Assembly (NCBI GenBank): GCA_038025085.1
Contig: CM076147.1
Location: forward strand, 10,698,001 to 10,762,000
Direction: 5' to 3'
DNA from: Tetragonia tetragonoides
Lineage: Eukaryota; Streptophyta; Magnoliopsida; Caryophyllales; Aizoaceae
DNA: 64,000 nucleotides
The notes beneath the pieces are model-generated. The model was not told the DNA's origin, made no database searches, and worked only from the letters and a program-made list of their open reading frames with translations. Numbering within the stretch: position 1 is the first letter of the stretch; the number at the start of each line of letters is the position of its first letter. Below, in pieces: positions 44,219-56,959 of this stretch. A program made the position numbers and the translations under genes.

Positions 44219-45961
44219 ATGCTTGGAGGGATGTGGATCATGGACACGGTACCACAACACATATGGGAAGGTCAATCTACTATCAGGTCACCTTACTTTG
44301 ATGGTGAGAACTTTAGTTGGTGGAAAAAGAAAATGCAAATCTATCTCATATTCGAAGATTATCAGGTACGACAAGTTACTAGAGATGGACAATTAGTTAT
44401 CACCAAAACTGTCGCCGAAGGTAAGGTAAGCTTTAATGTTGAAAAATAATGGTCTGAACAAGGTATCATAAAATAAGAGAAAAACGCTAAAAAGTTATGT
44501 GTCTATTGCATTGTGTCTTAGAGTAAATGAGTTCAATAGAATTTCTGCTTATACTATTGCTAAACAAATTTGGGATACTTTTAATATTGCTCACGAAGGA
44601 ACGATGCAAGTCAAAAAATCTAAAATTGATTTACTTGTTTTAAAATATGAAGCTTTTGCGATGATAGACGATGAATCTATTAAACACCTGTTTACTCGCT
44701 TTACTACTTTTATTATTGAACTAACTACATTTGGAGTATAAAGGACCAAATCAGAAAGGTATTAAGAAGTCTGTCACCTAGATCGAATATTAGACTGACA
44801 ACAATTCAAGAATCCAAGGATCTATCGACATATTCCATAGAATAGTTGATGTGATCGTTACTTACACATTAGATGTCACTTGACCAACGTTCCGATCAAT
44901 CATAAAAGAAGAAAGGACTAGAACTTAAAGCCAAAGATGATGACGATAGTGATTTCGATCTAGATGTGGAGAAACTCGCAGTGTTTACACGAAAATTCAA
45001 AAAGTTTTCCAGGAACAAATATTCTAAGAAAAACTACACGAAAGGTAAGAATCCTTCTGATCTAGTAATAAACAAGTTTCTACTGATGGAAATTGTCATA
45101 AATGCAGAAAGTTAGGAAATTAGACTAAGGATTTTCCACTATGAAAAAAAGAGAAGAAGCAGAAGAAAACATCTTTCAGAAAGGAACTCAAAAAGCAAAG
45201 AAGGTGAAGATGAAGATGACGATGACGATGAGGGTGTGACCTTATAGAAGCAACTTTCGCAATGATGACACAAACAGACTCTAAATCTGACAGAGATGAG
45301 AAAGGAGATGAAATCCTCAAGGTAACGTTTTCTAAAGTTAGAGATAAGTTGAACGATTTTTCAAAGAATAAGTTATGTAAAATTCTTGATATGTTTATGA
45401 TTGATGCTCAAGAATACTATCTTAAATCGAAGCATGAACTTAAGGAACTTGAGCTTCTAAAGGCTACTCTTGAAAAGGATAACTTAGATCTTAAACTTGT
45501 GAACATGATCTTAAAGGAATAAAAAGAAAACCTAAGCAACAAGGCTAAAGAATCTGAGGAACAAGATAAGAACTGTACCCTTGAATTAAAGAGACAAAAA
45601 TTCAAGACTACTTTTGTTAAGGAATCCCAACCTTCTACGCTTGCTAAGGACTATTTTCCTAACTTAGAGACTACTAGAAAGGAACTCAATGCTCTAAGAA
45701 AGGAAAACTCTACTCTTAGGAACAAATAGAATAAGTATGAAAATGAGGTTAGGAATATTAGGAAAGAAAATGATAATTGGTGTAAAGGACAACAAGCTTT
45801 TAACATGTTGATTAAGCAAGCTAGCAACTCGAACAAAAATGGCATAAGATTCGTGAATAAAAAGAAAATTTTTTGGTATAAGAAGTCCACATATGGTTGA
45901 TTTACTTGAACATAGAGTTTGCATGCATTGTGGATTAACTGGGCATTATATTTATGATTGT
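44219..45961 (+). pseudogene. copia Gag (Sirevirus type)
   Basis: Broken into several frames. The N-terminal part at 44219-44449 has SPYFDGENFSWWKKKMQIYL, the usual Gag opening. The middle part at 44499-44741 has ALCLRVNEFNRISA and the UBN2-like region. A long charged coiled-coil part is at 45262-45522 and on to about 45780. A complete CCHC knuckle, CMHCGLTGHYIYDC, lies at 45920-45961. In Sireviruses the extended coiled-coil Gag interacts with other proteins and packages RNA. Stops after 44449, 44741 and 45522 show that it is dead. Confidence 0.8.
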
Positions 45962-46119
45962 TCTTTACGCAAGCGTTCCAGTGAAAGCAATAAGGCCATT
46001 GTAAGACAAGTATGGGTTAGAACAGATTCATTGCATAAAGTTGCTAACCTAAAAGATCCCAAACTAATTTAGGTTCCTAAAATTAGAAATTGATTGAATA
46101 TTGCAGGCCAAAGTGGGAG

Positions 46120-47374
46120 GTAGCAACCTATGGTTTCTGGATGGTGGTTGCTCGAGACATATGACTAGAGACATCAATAATTTCCTCTCACTACAAGCCT
46201 CTGAAGGAAGTTCCTTGACTTCTGGAGACGACAAGAAAGGCTAAATTGTCGATGTAGGTAAAGTTGGTAAGTCACAAGCCCATGCTTTTGAAAATGTATT
46301 TTTGGTCAATGGTTTAAAATATAATTTGCTTAGTATCTCCCAGCTCTGTGATAGAGGGAAGAAAGTTGAATTTAGTTTTTATAAAGCTGTTAAGGAAAGT
46401 ACAGGTGAAACTAGATTGTATGGGAAACGTTTCAATTATGTTTACAAGGCTAATTTACATGCGATTCTAGAAAATAGTTTGACTTGTATGGATGTGAATG
46501 AGAATGATTCTTTGTTATGGCATAAGAGACTTGGACATGTTGATTTAAATTTGTTGAATAATCTTATTTTCCAAGAATTAGTCACTGGACTACCTAACTG
46601 TAAGTTTGAGTTTGAACAAGTCTCTGATTCACGCGCAAAAGGTAAACATATTCGATCTTCGTTTAAGTCGAAGAATATGGTAAGTACTTCTAAACCTCTA
46701 GAATTGATTCATGTGAATTTATGTGGTCCTATGTGTATTACTCGTAGAGGTGGAAGTAAATATGTTTTTGTTATTGTTCATGAGTATTCAAGATTTACAT
46801 GGACATTATTTCTGCTTCGAAAGAAAATTGTTTTGGTGAGTTTTATATATTTATTAAGAGAGTTCATAAACAGTCTTATCATCAATTATTGTCTATTAGA
46901 TTTGATCATGGTAATGAGTTTGAAAATTCTAAATTTATAATTTTTGTAATGAGCATGGAGTAGACCATAATTTCTCAACCCCCACATCAACCAAATGGTG
47001 TCGTAGAGAGAAAAAATAGAACCATAGAAGACATGGCTAGAACAATGATTATCTCTAGTGGTCTTGCTAGGAAATTTTGGGTTGAAGTTGTTAGTACTGC
47101 ATGTTATATTATGAATCATGTCATGGTTAAACATATATTAAAGAAAACTCCATATGAGTTGTTCAAAGGTTGAAACCAAACATTACATATTTAGGATATT
47201 TGGTGTTAAATGTTATGTGCATAATAATGGTAAGAACAACCTTGGTAAATTTGACCCTAGAAGCGTGAAGTTGTGTTTCTAGGATATTCATCCCATAGCA
47301 AAGCATATAAGGTGTACAATAAGAGAACAATGTGCATGGAATAAAGTATTCATATTATTTTTGATGAAGTTTTT
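46120..47374 (+). pseudogene. copia protease and integrase remnant
   Basis: The protease core is marked by WFLDGGCSRHMT (46131-46166). The pre-integrase zinc region follows (NLLSISQLCD, then LLWHKRLGHVDLNLLNNL). The integrase core begins LIHVNLCGPM and continues YSRFTWTLFLL. After a frame break it resumes with NGVVERKNRTIEDMARTM (about 46993), which contains the last catalytic Glu. The frame continues through FLGYSSHSKAYKVYN and FDEVFKINLGTKSS (about 47365-47400), then meets the LTR. RT and RNase H, which normally follow, are missing, so the deletion is at or near this junction. Confidence 0.82.
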
Positions 47375-48600
47375 AAAATAAATCTAGGCACTAAATCTTC
47401 ATATTTTGAAAACAACGACTAAGCAATGTGAACTAAAAAACATTCAAACATCATATTGAACCATGATTGTTTTGATGATGACAAACTAACTTAAGTTAAA
47501 TGAAATATAATACATGTTAGTTGAACTATTAATTTAATATATTGAATCTACTAATGTCTTTATTATGCAAGCTTGTAGATTAGTTCATATTAGTAGGTTG
47601 AAGCATGAAGTTTCTATACAACAATGGAGATGACAACCAAGCTTGAAAACTTATGAAGCTTTACATTTTAATGGTTATATTTATTAGAGCTCATTTGTTA
47701 AAGTTGTTAAAGATGAAGTTAATTTGATTACTTAATTAGTTGGCAAACTAAATAAACGATTTGAGGGAAACGTTCTTATACTGGAAAAACTTAACTATGG
47801 AGTATTCCTTAGGTGAGATGTTACCTATTGGGAGACTACAGTTTACACGTACATTTAGTATTTTCTAAAATATCATTTTTAGTAAAACTATTATATTTAC
47901 TAGATAATATTCCTACTTGCAATTATATTGATCTTTTATATAGAAAAGATATTTCGTACATATGGGAGGATTTTACTTCGAAATATTTACCATTGTATTA
48001 TATACTATGTAGTGACCGAAAATATCAAATATTTTCTTAGTGAAAATTTGTCTATTATATGGTAAAATATTATCTTGTTAAAAAACATATTATTTTGTCA
48101 ATGTTGTGTCGAAAATCCTACCGGTTTGATACATATTTTAGGATATTTATTTTTGATATCTTTGAGCTCAAAAAGTATTGTTTATAAAGATATTATATTT
48201 AGGTTAATTTAAAATCCGAATTTCAGTTTTATTTTCGAAAAACTAATTTGCCTATATGAAGGAGAGTTATCTATCATTTCAAGTTTACGATTTTACAACC
48301 CCTAAGTGTTCATATTTTCAAAGAGAAATTTTTGAGAGAACACTACAGTTTGCCTAATTAAAGAAATATATTAACAACTGCTAGAGAGCTATAGAAATTA
48401 AATTGTACCTTACGCTTTGGAGAGGTTGAGAGGCAAACAATATTCCTTATAGTTAAGAATAGCTTGGATTAGTGTCCAATTGGCTTAGATCAGAGTAATT
48501 GGGTCTAAGTTCGTTTGGTCTTAATCAGAGTAAGTGGGTTCGAGTTCGTGACTTCAATTAGAGTAAATTGGGTTAGAGTGAGTTGGGTTCGTGACTTCAA
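47375..48600 (+). repeat. right LTR copy (3' truncated)
   Basis: Parallels 36354-37250, with an extra segment at 47700-48045. It stops near GACTTCAATCGATGG, so the final ~317 bp present on the left (43865-44181) are missing. Frames in it are not genes. Confidence 0.7.
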
Positions 48601-49173
48601 TCGATGGCTACAGTAGAATTCTTTTTCTTTTTAGTTTTTTATTCTTTTGTTTTTGATAAGGTGAATGATAGCTGGCTAGATTTAGAATATTTCATGGAGT
48701 GTAAATTTTGGTACAATAAGATAATCTAATAATGATTTTGTTAATACGGATTATTGGTGTATTCACTAGTTAATAGTCTTGACATGACACATCTCTCAAG
48801 GACATTTGATGAATTGATAGTTATTGACTCCCAAAAGACAATTTGGTGAGCTATAGAAAGATCACGGCACTGCCCGATTCAACAACCCCCATCTAACATC
48901 GAATTTGAAATTTGGATATCGACCTAAACGCTGAAGGTCTAACACTTCCAATGCTTGTTATTATTGATTTTCTCTACTCTTAGAGAACGTTTGGTCGGGG
49001 TATTCTGGAAAGGAAAATGGATTAAAAATGTGGGATTACCTTTGTGGGTGTTTGGAGAAAAAACACGTTAGACGTATTCGCTAATATCAAGAATCAAATA
49101 ATTATCTTTTAAGGTTGATCTGCCTTACCGGCCTAACCACCCCCCTAATTTCAATTACCCATTCAACCGTTAT

Positions 49174-49180
<7 letters not shown>
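48601..49180. other. no gene seen
   Basis: AT-rich sequence. GAGAACGTTTGGTCGGGGTATT at about 48983 looks like a DNA-transposon terminus, but no partner end was found. Confidence 0.35.

Positions 49181-49248
<68 letters not shown>
49181..49248. repeat. (CT)34 microsatellite
   Basis: CT dinucleotide run of about 68 bp. Two near-copies of TGAA(C/G)TGAAAATCTCTCTCC follow it. Confidence 0.95.
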
Positions 49249-49255
<7 letters not shown>

Positions 49256-49800
49256 CATTTCTGAACTGAAAATCTCTCTCCTCTATTTTCCATTTTCATT
49301 TATGAAGTGAAAATCTCTCTCCTCCATCATTTTTAGGTTTTTTTTGCTCCCTTTTCCTCTTCTCTCATGGTACTCTGAATTTCGAAGTCTCAACTTGTGA
49401 TTTTGATCGGTACTTTACTATTTTTTCTCGACGCTTGTCATATTTTATTTTGTGGGTTTGTAATCTTGGTGGGTTTTGAAACTTTTTGACAAACTGAGTA
49501 TGTATTATGTTTGGGTTTGAGTTGGTCCTTGTCGTGGTCTTGATGATGCTTCCCACTTCATTGATATGTTATTTGCTTTTGTTTTTTTTTTCGAAACTCC
49601 TGTTTAGGCTGAGTTATTCAGTTGAATATGTGAGAAATGTTTGTTTCTCGTATGTTGACTAGGTGTATGTCGACTGAGTATGTATTATGTTTGGGTTTGA
49701 GTTGGTAACTTTGTGATGGATTTCCTTGTTCCAAGTTTGGTTGCTAGAGAGAGAAATGATCTATGTCATATTGGATTATTCCATGTTTTACTTGTTGCAG
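49249..49800. other. no gene seen
   Basis: A short direct repeat, GAGTATGTATTATGTTTGGG, occurs at about 49496 and 49676. No protein-coding frame is supported. Confidence 0.35.
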
Positions 49801-49808
49801 CTTACAGG

Positions 49809-50871
49809 CAGGGGCGGATTTATGTGTATGGGTGAGGGGGGAAGGGACCCCACTAAAATTTAGGTTTTGCTAGTTACAATTTTAAGACCTAGGAATGTGC
49901 CCCCACCCAAAAATATGAAGTGCTCCCACTCAAGAGGCCAAAACCCTTATAAAACCTAAGCCCCAACCAAAAGTAAAAACATGAATTTGTTGTTGTCAAT
50001 TAAGCGTGCAATGAGGCAGGAAAGAGAAAAGGAGAGGAAAAAAGAAAGGAAAAAAAAAGTGGTTATTGTGTGCGTTAGTCAGACATCAGTCCCTCTCTCT
50101 CTCCAAAAGTCCTAGCCTTTAATATAACTCTGTTCTCTGACAATTGTCAATGCTCAAGCGACTAAACAACGAAGCCAACCACTCAACACGACACTCAATC
50201 ACAGTATTACACACACTCTCTCTATCCACTCTTGATTTGTCTGATTGTCTCTGTTGATTTTAGTTAGCAATTTTTGGATGAGAATTATGCTTATTGTAAA
50301 TTGGTATATTTCACCTTGAATTGATTTAATTGATTGATGGACTGATGGTTGATTTTTATTTGTTAACGATGAATAGAACAATTTGGGTCTCATTATATTT
50401 GAGAAAATTGATGTGAATTGTAGTTGTAGGGTTCCGAGTATGGTAAAAATTTAAAAACTAAATTAGAGATGTGTTAATGGTTTTTTATAATGTTAGTTGT
50501 CTAGAACTTAGCTAACTGTAAGTTAATGTTATGATAGATTTATTTATTTATTATTTTAGAAAACATTTATGTTAGATTATTCGTGGTTATTAAGTTATAT
50601 TAAATTAAATTGTTTAAATAGTTAGGTTAGGGTTTGGTAATTTGTATTATGGGTGAAACATTGAATTTTAATGGGAAGTAGCTGGCTCAATTTTTTTATA
50701 TTAATGGATCACTTCTAAAAGAGGAAAACTCGTAGAGACCAACTTTATAATGTAGTCCGTTTCTCATTTTTATTCTCTTTATACTATTTTTAATTAGTTT
50801 TTATTTTTATTTTTTAAAAATAATATGGTGTTGCGCTTTCTATGAGTTTTTTTTTCCTGGATCCGCCACTA
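49809..50871. mobile_element. hAT-type element with perfect 8-bp TSD
   Basis: A 1063-bp element flanked by CTTACAGG at 49801-49808 and 50872-50879. The left end is CAGGGGCGGATTTATG; the right end reads TAGTGGCGGATCCAGG in reverse, matching the CAGGGGCGGA hAT terminus. There is no transposase. Removing it restores an uninterrupted GCAGCTTACAGGAACAAAC. Confidence 0.92.
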
Positions 50872-51069
50872 CTTACAGGAACAAACTTACCCATTTGATA
50901 AATCAACATTGCGTATTTTTTTTGTAGGTTAAATGATCATAAGAGCATAAGAAAGTTCATAAAAAGCTGGATACATGTCTTTTAGTGATAGCTAGTGTTG
51001 ATTTATCCTTATTGTGCCAGTCTACTACTCCCTTCAACTTCCTGTGTTCTTATTTTTTTCCCTACAGAG

Positions 51070-51288
51070 ATGGCTCGTCTAGATTTATCCTTAAGAAGGA
51101 AGAAGGAGTTGGAATTTTTTCAGTTTACTATCATCCTAATTAATATCGTCCTATTAGTTTGTATGATGTGCTACTCAATGAGAAAGACACTCCATAATTC
51201 ATATCGATTGGACAGGAAATGGAGGTTGAGAAACTTAAATAGATTATACAAGAAAGCAATATTTTGTGTAGAAATCATCTTTGAATAA
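51070..51288 (+). CDS. small hypothetical protein (72 aa)
   Basis: The ORF starts MARLDLSLRRKKELEFFQFT and has one hydrophobic stretch (IILINIVLLVCMMCYS), then a basic Arg/Lys/Leu-rich tail (RKWRLRNLNRLYKK). One membrane segment with a basic flank is what can be seen. The basic tail is faintly reminiscent of the N-terminal part of PIF/Harbinger nucleases, but the match is too weak to name it. It may be a chance frame. Confidence 0.2.
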   Translation: MARLDLSLRRKKELEFFQFTIILINIVLLVCMMCYSMRKTLHNSYRLDRKWRLRNLNRLYKKAIFCVEIIFE

Positions 51289-51576
51289 TGAATATGCCAA
51301 TATTTGGGGTGCTTGGTGAGATGGGAGGGATATTGGAGGTATGTCTTTGGTGGAGATTATTGTCTTATTTGTATAGACTGTTGATTGTTGCTCATGGTCT
51401 TAAAAATAGAATTATTGGTTGTTATTTTTATAGAAGTAGAGAAATCATAAGTAGACAATTTAATTTGCACTTGAAGGTGATAGACAAACAAGTGTACGAG
51501 TACATATCGTAATAACATATCTAACCAAAAGGAGTTATCGATTTATTATTTTTGGTAAAGCTCGTACATGCATAAT
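51289..51576. other. no gene seen
   Basis: Spacer between the small ORF and the LINE 3' end. A short frame at 51288-51512 has no recognisable motif, and no poly(A)/poly(T) marks the LINE end. Confidence 0.35.
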
Positions 51577-54312
51577 TAATAAATAAAAGAGTTATTACAA
51601 TTAATAGAGTCAAGTTCTAGGAATTCGGCCACCACAACATGTGGGTGGATGAAAATACAGTCTACAAATTTCCCTAATCGAGCCTCCTTACAAAGTTTTT
51701 TAGCCACTGCATTATTATTTAAGTTGACATCCTTAGGATATGAAGTGGCAATAAGATCTTTATAGGCCCCAGAATTTCCAAACACCTAGGTACCGATCCT
51801 AAAATCTTTCCTACTATCACAACAGATTTCACTATCATTCATGACTTTGAGAATATCCTCAGGAAACTCATAAGACACATTAGAAAACATCCAAATACCA
51901 TTCACAATGGAAGAATCAAGGGTGAGATTATATTCGTGTAGAGGCAGAGGCCCCTCAAGTAAGTCCTTGAGTCTGCCCATCCCAGTTCAGTTATCATCCC
52001 ATAACTTAATAGAGGCACTATTACCCACTATCCATTTCATACTGTCATGAAGGATATCCCGTCCTTTCCCCACATCCTGCCAGATGTGAGAGCCAGTACC
52101 AAAGGATGCTAAAGCCATTCCTTCCCAAATATTTTGCCCTAATCACAAGGGTAGCCAAATTATTATTGTTCATCAATTTCCAGGCCATTCTAGCCATGAA
52201 AGCTTTGTTTTGAGCCACACTATCTCTAATACCCAACTCCCCTTTCATCAGGAAGCTGGACAACTTTGTTTCAACCCCTGAGATGGATTTTTTTCCCCTG
52301 CGCAAAGTCACCCCAAAGGAAATTGTTGGCAACAAAGTTAAAGTCCTTAAGAGTCTGGGTGTGTGAGTGGATACACTGCATGTAATAGATAGGGATGGAG
52401 TTCAGGGTGGCCTTGATAAGACACGGCTTCCCAGCCCTAGGAAAATGGTTAGCTTTGCAGCTACCCAGTTTGCGTCTAACTTTCTCTAGAATCCTATTAG
52501 AGTCCCTTTTAGAAGGTCTCTTATGAGTGAGGGGAAAATCCCAGTAGGTTCCCAGATTATCAGTCCTAGAAGTGCCCAGACCCTCTTCCAGCATGGTAAT
52601 AGTACTGTCAGGGGTTCCCTTGGAAAAAACCATTTGACTCTTGTCAGGGTTGATAAGTTGACCAAAAGCAGCAGAGAAAGTGTGAAGGGTGCTCTTAACA
52701 CCCTCTATAGTGCTAAGTGTTGCTTCTCCAAAAAGGATGACATCATCAGCAAACAAAAGTTGGGATATCACCATTCTCTGCCTCCCCACAAGGAAAGGCT
52801 GTCAAGTCTTATTATGGCAAAGCCCCGTGGATTAATTTAGACAAAAAATCCATGTACAAAATAAAGATATAGGGAGAGAGAGGATCTCCCTGTCTGATAC
52901 CTCTAGAAGGTTTGAAAGCCTCTGTTGGTCCACCATTCACAAGAACAATAGAAGACACAGAGGTAATGCAGTGCATGATCAAATTGATAGATTTCTCATC
53001 AAAATTAAGGAAAATAGAAACAAATAGTTTCTGATGAAGTCTCATTCCAACCTATCATAGGCTTTTTCCAGATCAATTTTAATAGCAAGCCAATGCTTGG
53101 ATTCCCTTTTAGTGTGCATGAAGTGAATAGTTTCAGAGGAAGTAGTTAACCTCTGACCCCCTCCCAGTGATGAAACAATTCTAAATGGGGGACACAAGTC
53201 TATTAAGAAAGGGTCTCAGCCTAGCCACAATGATTTTGGTAATCGCCTTGTACATAATATTACACAGACTTATAGGTCTAAACTACTTGATGGTCTCAGG
53301 GCTGTCATATTTAGGAATAAGTCTAATCAGGGTCTCATTTAATCCCATGGGTATAAACCAGTGGCAAAGAAATTAATAATGAAGTCAGTAACATCCCCCT
53401 AATTCTATACCATTGATTCTGAAAAAAGAAAGCATGGAAACCATCAAGACCAAGGCTTTTATAAGCCGCCATGGAGAAAATGGCTTTCTTAACCTCACAA
53501 AGAGCAGGTAAGTAGGAAATTTTAATACTTCCTAGACCAACAGATTCAAACAAACAATGATTCCAAAAAGTGCAAGCAACGTTTTTAGTAGTGAACATCT
53601 TGGTGAAATGCAGAAAAATATGATCCTTAATCTTGTTGGGGCACACAATATCATTGCCAACCAAATCCCTAAGTTCTAAAATTTTATTTTTCTTCCTCCT
53701 AAATAACACAGAGTGGTGGAAAAAAAAAGTGTTCATGTCCCCATGAATGTTCTAGTTGTATATGGATCTCATAATCCAGAACCACTGCTCTTGTTCATGA
53801 ATATCCACAAGCTCAACAGTGATGTTGGACCCCAGCACCTGGAAAAAAGTTGAAAAAGGAGAGTTACATAATTCTTTTTGAACTCCCCCAAGTCTATTAA
53901 CCAGTTTCTTTTTTTTTTTAAATGTTCCCACGTTATTCTTTAGCCCAAATAGAAGGAATTTTAGCTAAAAATCCAAGTTTGCCGGTAACATTAATGGGCT
54001 TGCTCCATTCAGACTAGACAATAGCTTCAAAATCAGGGTCAAGACACCATATAGGGTCAAGTTTAAAGGTCTTGTCAGTTTTTAGATAAGGATTTTTTGT
54101 GGTACTCATCAAAATGGGACAGTGGTCAGAGGTGATCTTGACAGATGGATTAATCGGGAATCAGAGAAAGCAATCAACCACTCACTACTAATCCAGGCAT
54201 GATCCAATCTTTCCATAACAAGCCTTCTTCTCCTCTTATAGGTCCAAGTATAATTAGCACCAACAAAACCAAAATCAAACATTTTACAAACATCCATAGT
54301 ATGAGCATACAT
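51577..54312 (-). pseudogene. 5'-truncated L1-type LINE ORF2
   Basis: Minus-strand non-LTR retrotransposon pol in several frames. From 5' to 3': the last third of the apurinic-type endonuclease (54312-54109, GANYTWTYKRRR and RLDHAWISSEW); a linker with NTFFFHHS and SLGLDGFHAFFF (53736-53340); reverse transcriptase with [17 protein letters not shown] (about 52910) and the catalytic LLFADDVILFGEA (about 52750); the thumb; and a zinc-region stretch (KGELGIRDSVAQNKAFMARM, about 52230). The tail at 51980-51577 includes VAEFLELDSI, perhaps the RNase H-like end. It starts abruptly in the endonuclease, as expected from incomplete target-primed reverse transcription. Stops and frameshifts show it is inactive. 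ORF1 is missing. Confidence 0.88.
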
Positions 54313-55139
54313 ATATCAGCCCTATGCTGCTTGATTCCATTCAAGTAACTAAAATGAATGAAATTATGAGAATCTATCGATTCAAGTACTAAGTTTTCTT
54401 AAAAATAACAAGCTAATCGATCCAAACTTGGATTTTTGATGATGTTAAACAAGAAACTAAAATGAATGCAATCATGAGAATCTAGTAAGACAAAAGATTT
54501 TGGGTTGACTTCACTTAACTAGAATACTTGATGGAATAGATAAATTTAACTAGCATTTCAATGTCAGTCGTTGCAAAGATGACGGACGAATAAAGAAGCC
54601 TAAACCTTCTCTCGAAGAAATAAAGGTAAACTCAATAATAACTCGACTACCTACTCTCATGGAGTCAAGCAAAATCAAGAGCATAAAGAACAAATTTCAA
54701 GCCAAAGCCCACAAGACGTTCTAATTTACTTTCTTCATTAGGCAATCAAGATGATTATTTGAGTTCCAACAATTAGCATCCCCTTTCGATTTTATACTAA
54801 TCATACCAAGTAATCAAAAATCTTTTTCAAAAATTTTATTTGAGTAACTAGAAGCATACAAATAATCATGTGCAACGATTCATCAAACATGCTAACATCA
54901 ATTTATCAAAATATCAAATAACCCAATTAAGCTACATCAACCCTAGATTAAGAAAATTAGTCACTCATGATTATATAAACTACTAAACAAATGAAGAAAT
55001 TCCAACTAATCATGAATAAGCAAAGATAATACAAGTGAATTGAATTCAAAGAAATAACAATCATTAACTAAAGGATTAGAAACTAACAACAATAGAGAGG
55101 GGGAAGAGAAAGAGAATCGAGATGAGAGATAACTAAAGA
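54313..55139. other. no gene seen
   Basis: AT-rich. A degenerate duplicate of ACTAAAATGAATG.AAT.ATGAGAATCTA occurs at about 54348 and 54450. No coding signal. Confidence 0.4.
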
Positions 55140-55914
55140 CACTACAAAAAAACCTCCAGTTTTCTATGGGTTTTTGCTACGGAATTTGGTCTGTAGCTTC
55201 CTAGATATAGAATTGTTAATTTCTGTAGGTAATTAGCAACGAGAATATTTCCATAGGATAGTTAGCGACGACTTTTTTTCCCCAAGCAAAATTGCTACGG
55301 GATTTCAAATACCAAACCTAATTAGCGATGAAAAGCAAATCCGTAGTAGAAAAGATAACAAAAATTCTGCAGCAAAAAAATAAATTAAGTCTTGTATAAA
55401 ATATCAGCTATAGATTTTAGTTAAATCCGACGCTAATTAACGGCACAATTAGAATTACGTTGCTAGAATGATTGAAATTTTTGCTGGACAACGCCAGTTA
55501 AATGCTAGGTGGTGCATAGCACATTGAACATGTTCTTAGTTGGTTATAAGAATTTCATCTCACACGACAGGTCACTGTTCGAAACTGCACAGGAGCATCA
55601 AATCCTTCACTTTGAAGGGTCACTTGAGGGGGGGGGGGTTGGTTGTGAGAAATGTGGGGCCCGCTAGCCATCTTGTCAATTGTGGGAGCAAGGCGTTGGA
55701 GCTTTCTAAGGAAACCACTATTTGTTTGAACTTTTTATTAGATAATATTCTGTGACTGGCCGAAATGAATTTCCGTAGCAAATCTAGCTACGAAAACCAA
55801 ATTTTCCGCAGCTAACATTTTTACCGTTGAGCTTTTTAGCAGGGTATGTGTTCTGTCGCTGCTGGACCTTATTTTCTACGGTATATCTTGCTCAGCTACA
55901 GGTTTTTTTGTAAC
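55140..55914. mobile_element. mini-CACTA element with GCTACGG subterminal motifs
   Basis: The left end is CACTACAAAAAAACCT; the right end AGGTTTTTTTGTAAC is its inverted partner with the last bases changed. Both arms carry GCTACGG / CCGTAGC motifs (TTGCTACGG, TCCGTAGCAA). It is about 775 bp with no transposase. The TSD is not clear because the right tip is mutated. Confidence 0.75.
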
Positions 55915-56295
55915 AAAATGGCTTTTATTTTGTAGCGAGAGCCGCAATTGAAATTATCAAAGAAAGGTTGATAATTCTTGAACTTGATCTTTGAAGAGTG
56001 CCTAAGTTACTCTAGAGGGGGGGGGGGGTGAATAGAGTGACTCCAATATCTCGCGTTTTGCAACTTGAGAACAGGGTAGGGAACAACGTTATGGACGTTG
56101 TTCCTATGCAGTGAACTAAAAAAAAAATGTAAAGAACTGAATGTAAATAACACAAGGCTTTTTCACGTGGAAAACCCCCTAGGCTTAGTAGGAGTAAATA
56201 CCACGACCCAGTTACTTGGGATTTTGTCACACTACTTCTCTTATGACCAGAGCCAAAACCAGGATACATCACAGTACCCTAACACTACCACACAC

Positions 56296-56956
56296 TGATG
56301 CAGGAGCAAGTACGTTAAAGGACAAGCAAGAAGACGACGAATCAAGAACGTCCAAGAACCCAGTTCTTGGAACGTTAATGCTTGATCTTGAGCTGCTCAT
56401 TGCCAAGAGTATAATGCCACGTGAGGTAAAGTGTGAGGTAACTATGTTAGAGTGGCAAGAAGATGACTAGAAGCTGAAAAGAAGAAGCCTTGGGCGCCAA
56501 GGAAACTGTTCCAGCGGTTTTGAGCCTTGGGCGCTAGGTAATAAGTTGTTTAGTTCGATTTCGTTTAGTATTCCCTTAATTAGTTAGAATATGTTTAGGA
56601 GAGTAATAATCTGATTGTTATTAGTATTAGAAGTCCATTAGGTGTTAGGAAAGCTGTTAGTTAGTCCGTTTTACAATTGTAGTCAGTTTCGTAGTTAGTT
56701 TCCTATTCGGACTAGGATTAGGATTCCGAATAGCTTTAGATTTCTTTGTCTATAAATAGGGGAGATCTTTGCTACTGTAAACTCGTGCTTTGATGATTAA
56801 TTATTGAATACGTGAGTATTTACCCCTCAAACTGAGTGATTCAGGTTGAAACCCTTACGAGTGATTCGTGAGTTGTTCTTGAGTGATTCTTGAACAAGAT
56901 CCCTTTGTGTGATACTATCAAAGGTTAATTTCCGTTTTGTTACTTATTTCACATCA
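56296..56956 (+). repeat. 5' LTR of the CRM-like element
   Basis: Begins TGATGCAGGAGC and ends TTTCACATCA. CTATAAATAG at about 56751 is the likely TATA box of the element transcript. Short frames within it are not genes. Confidence 0.95.
56751..56760 (+). promoter_or_regulatory. TATA box in the 5' LTR
   Basis: CTATAAATAG, repeated at the same place in the 3' LTR (about 61901). It is well placed about 200 bp before the LTR end to drive the genomic RNA. Confidence 0.7.
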
Positions 56957-56959
56957 ACT

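Larger units (their letters stand above)
36354..48600 (+). mobile_element. decayed Sirevirus-type Ty1/copia element with CACTA insertion
   Basis: Similar sequences at 36354-37252 and 47375-48600 act as left and right LTRs. Between them lie a tRNA-Met-type primer-binding site (44184), gag, zinc knuckle, protease and integrase in plus orientation. RT and RNase H are absent. The LTR style (start in TTTTGATGATGACAAACTAA, end in CACCCCCTCTCTTGTGTTCT) and the long coiled Gag are Sirevirus-like. The left LTR is split by a 6.6-kb CACTA element. The right LTR lacks its last part, and all frames are broken. Confidence 0.75.

Noticed and set aside
47813..48040. 75-codon frame in the right copia LTR
   Set aside because: It lies in LTR sequence that is absent from the left copy, has no domain and is AT-rich.
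51577..54312. LINE ORF2 as the partner of the ORF1 remnant at 3439-4634
   Set aside because: They are almost 50 kb apart with complete unrelated elements between them; each is better explained as its own truncated insertion.
56216..56470. 84-codon frame in the CRM-like 5' LTR
   Set aside because: It is the LTR copy of the polyprotein tail and has no start or promoter of its own there.
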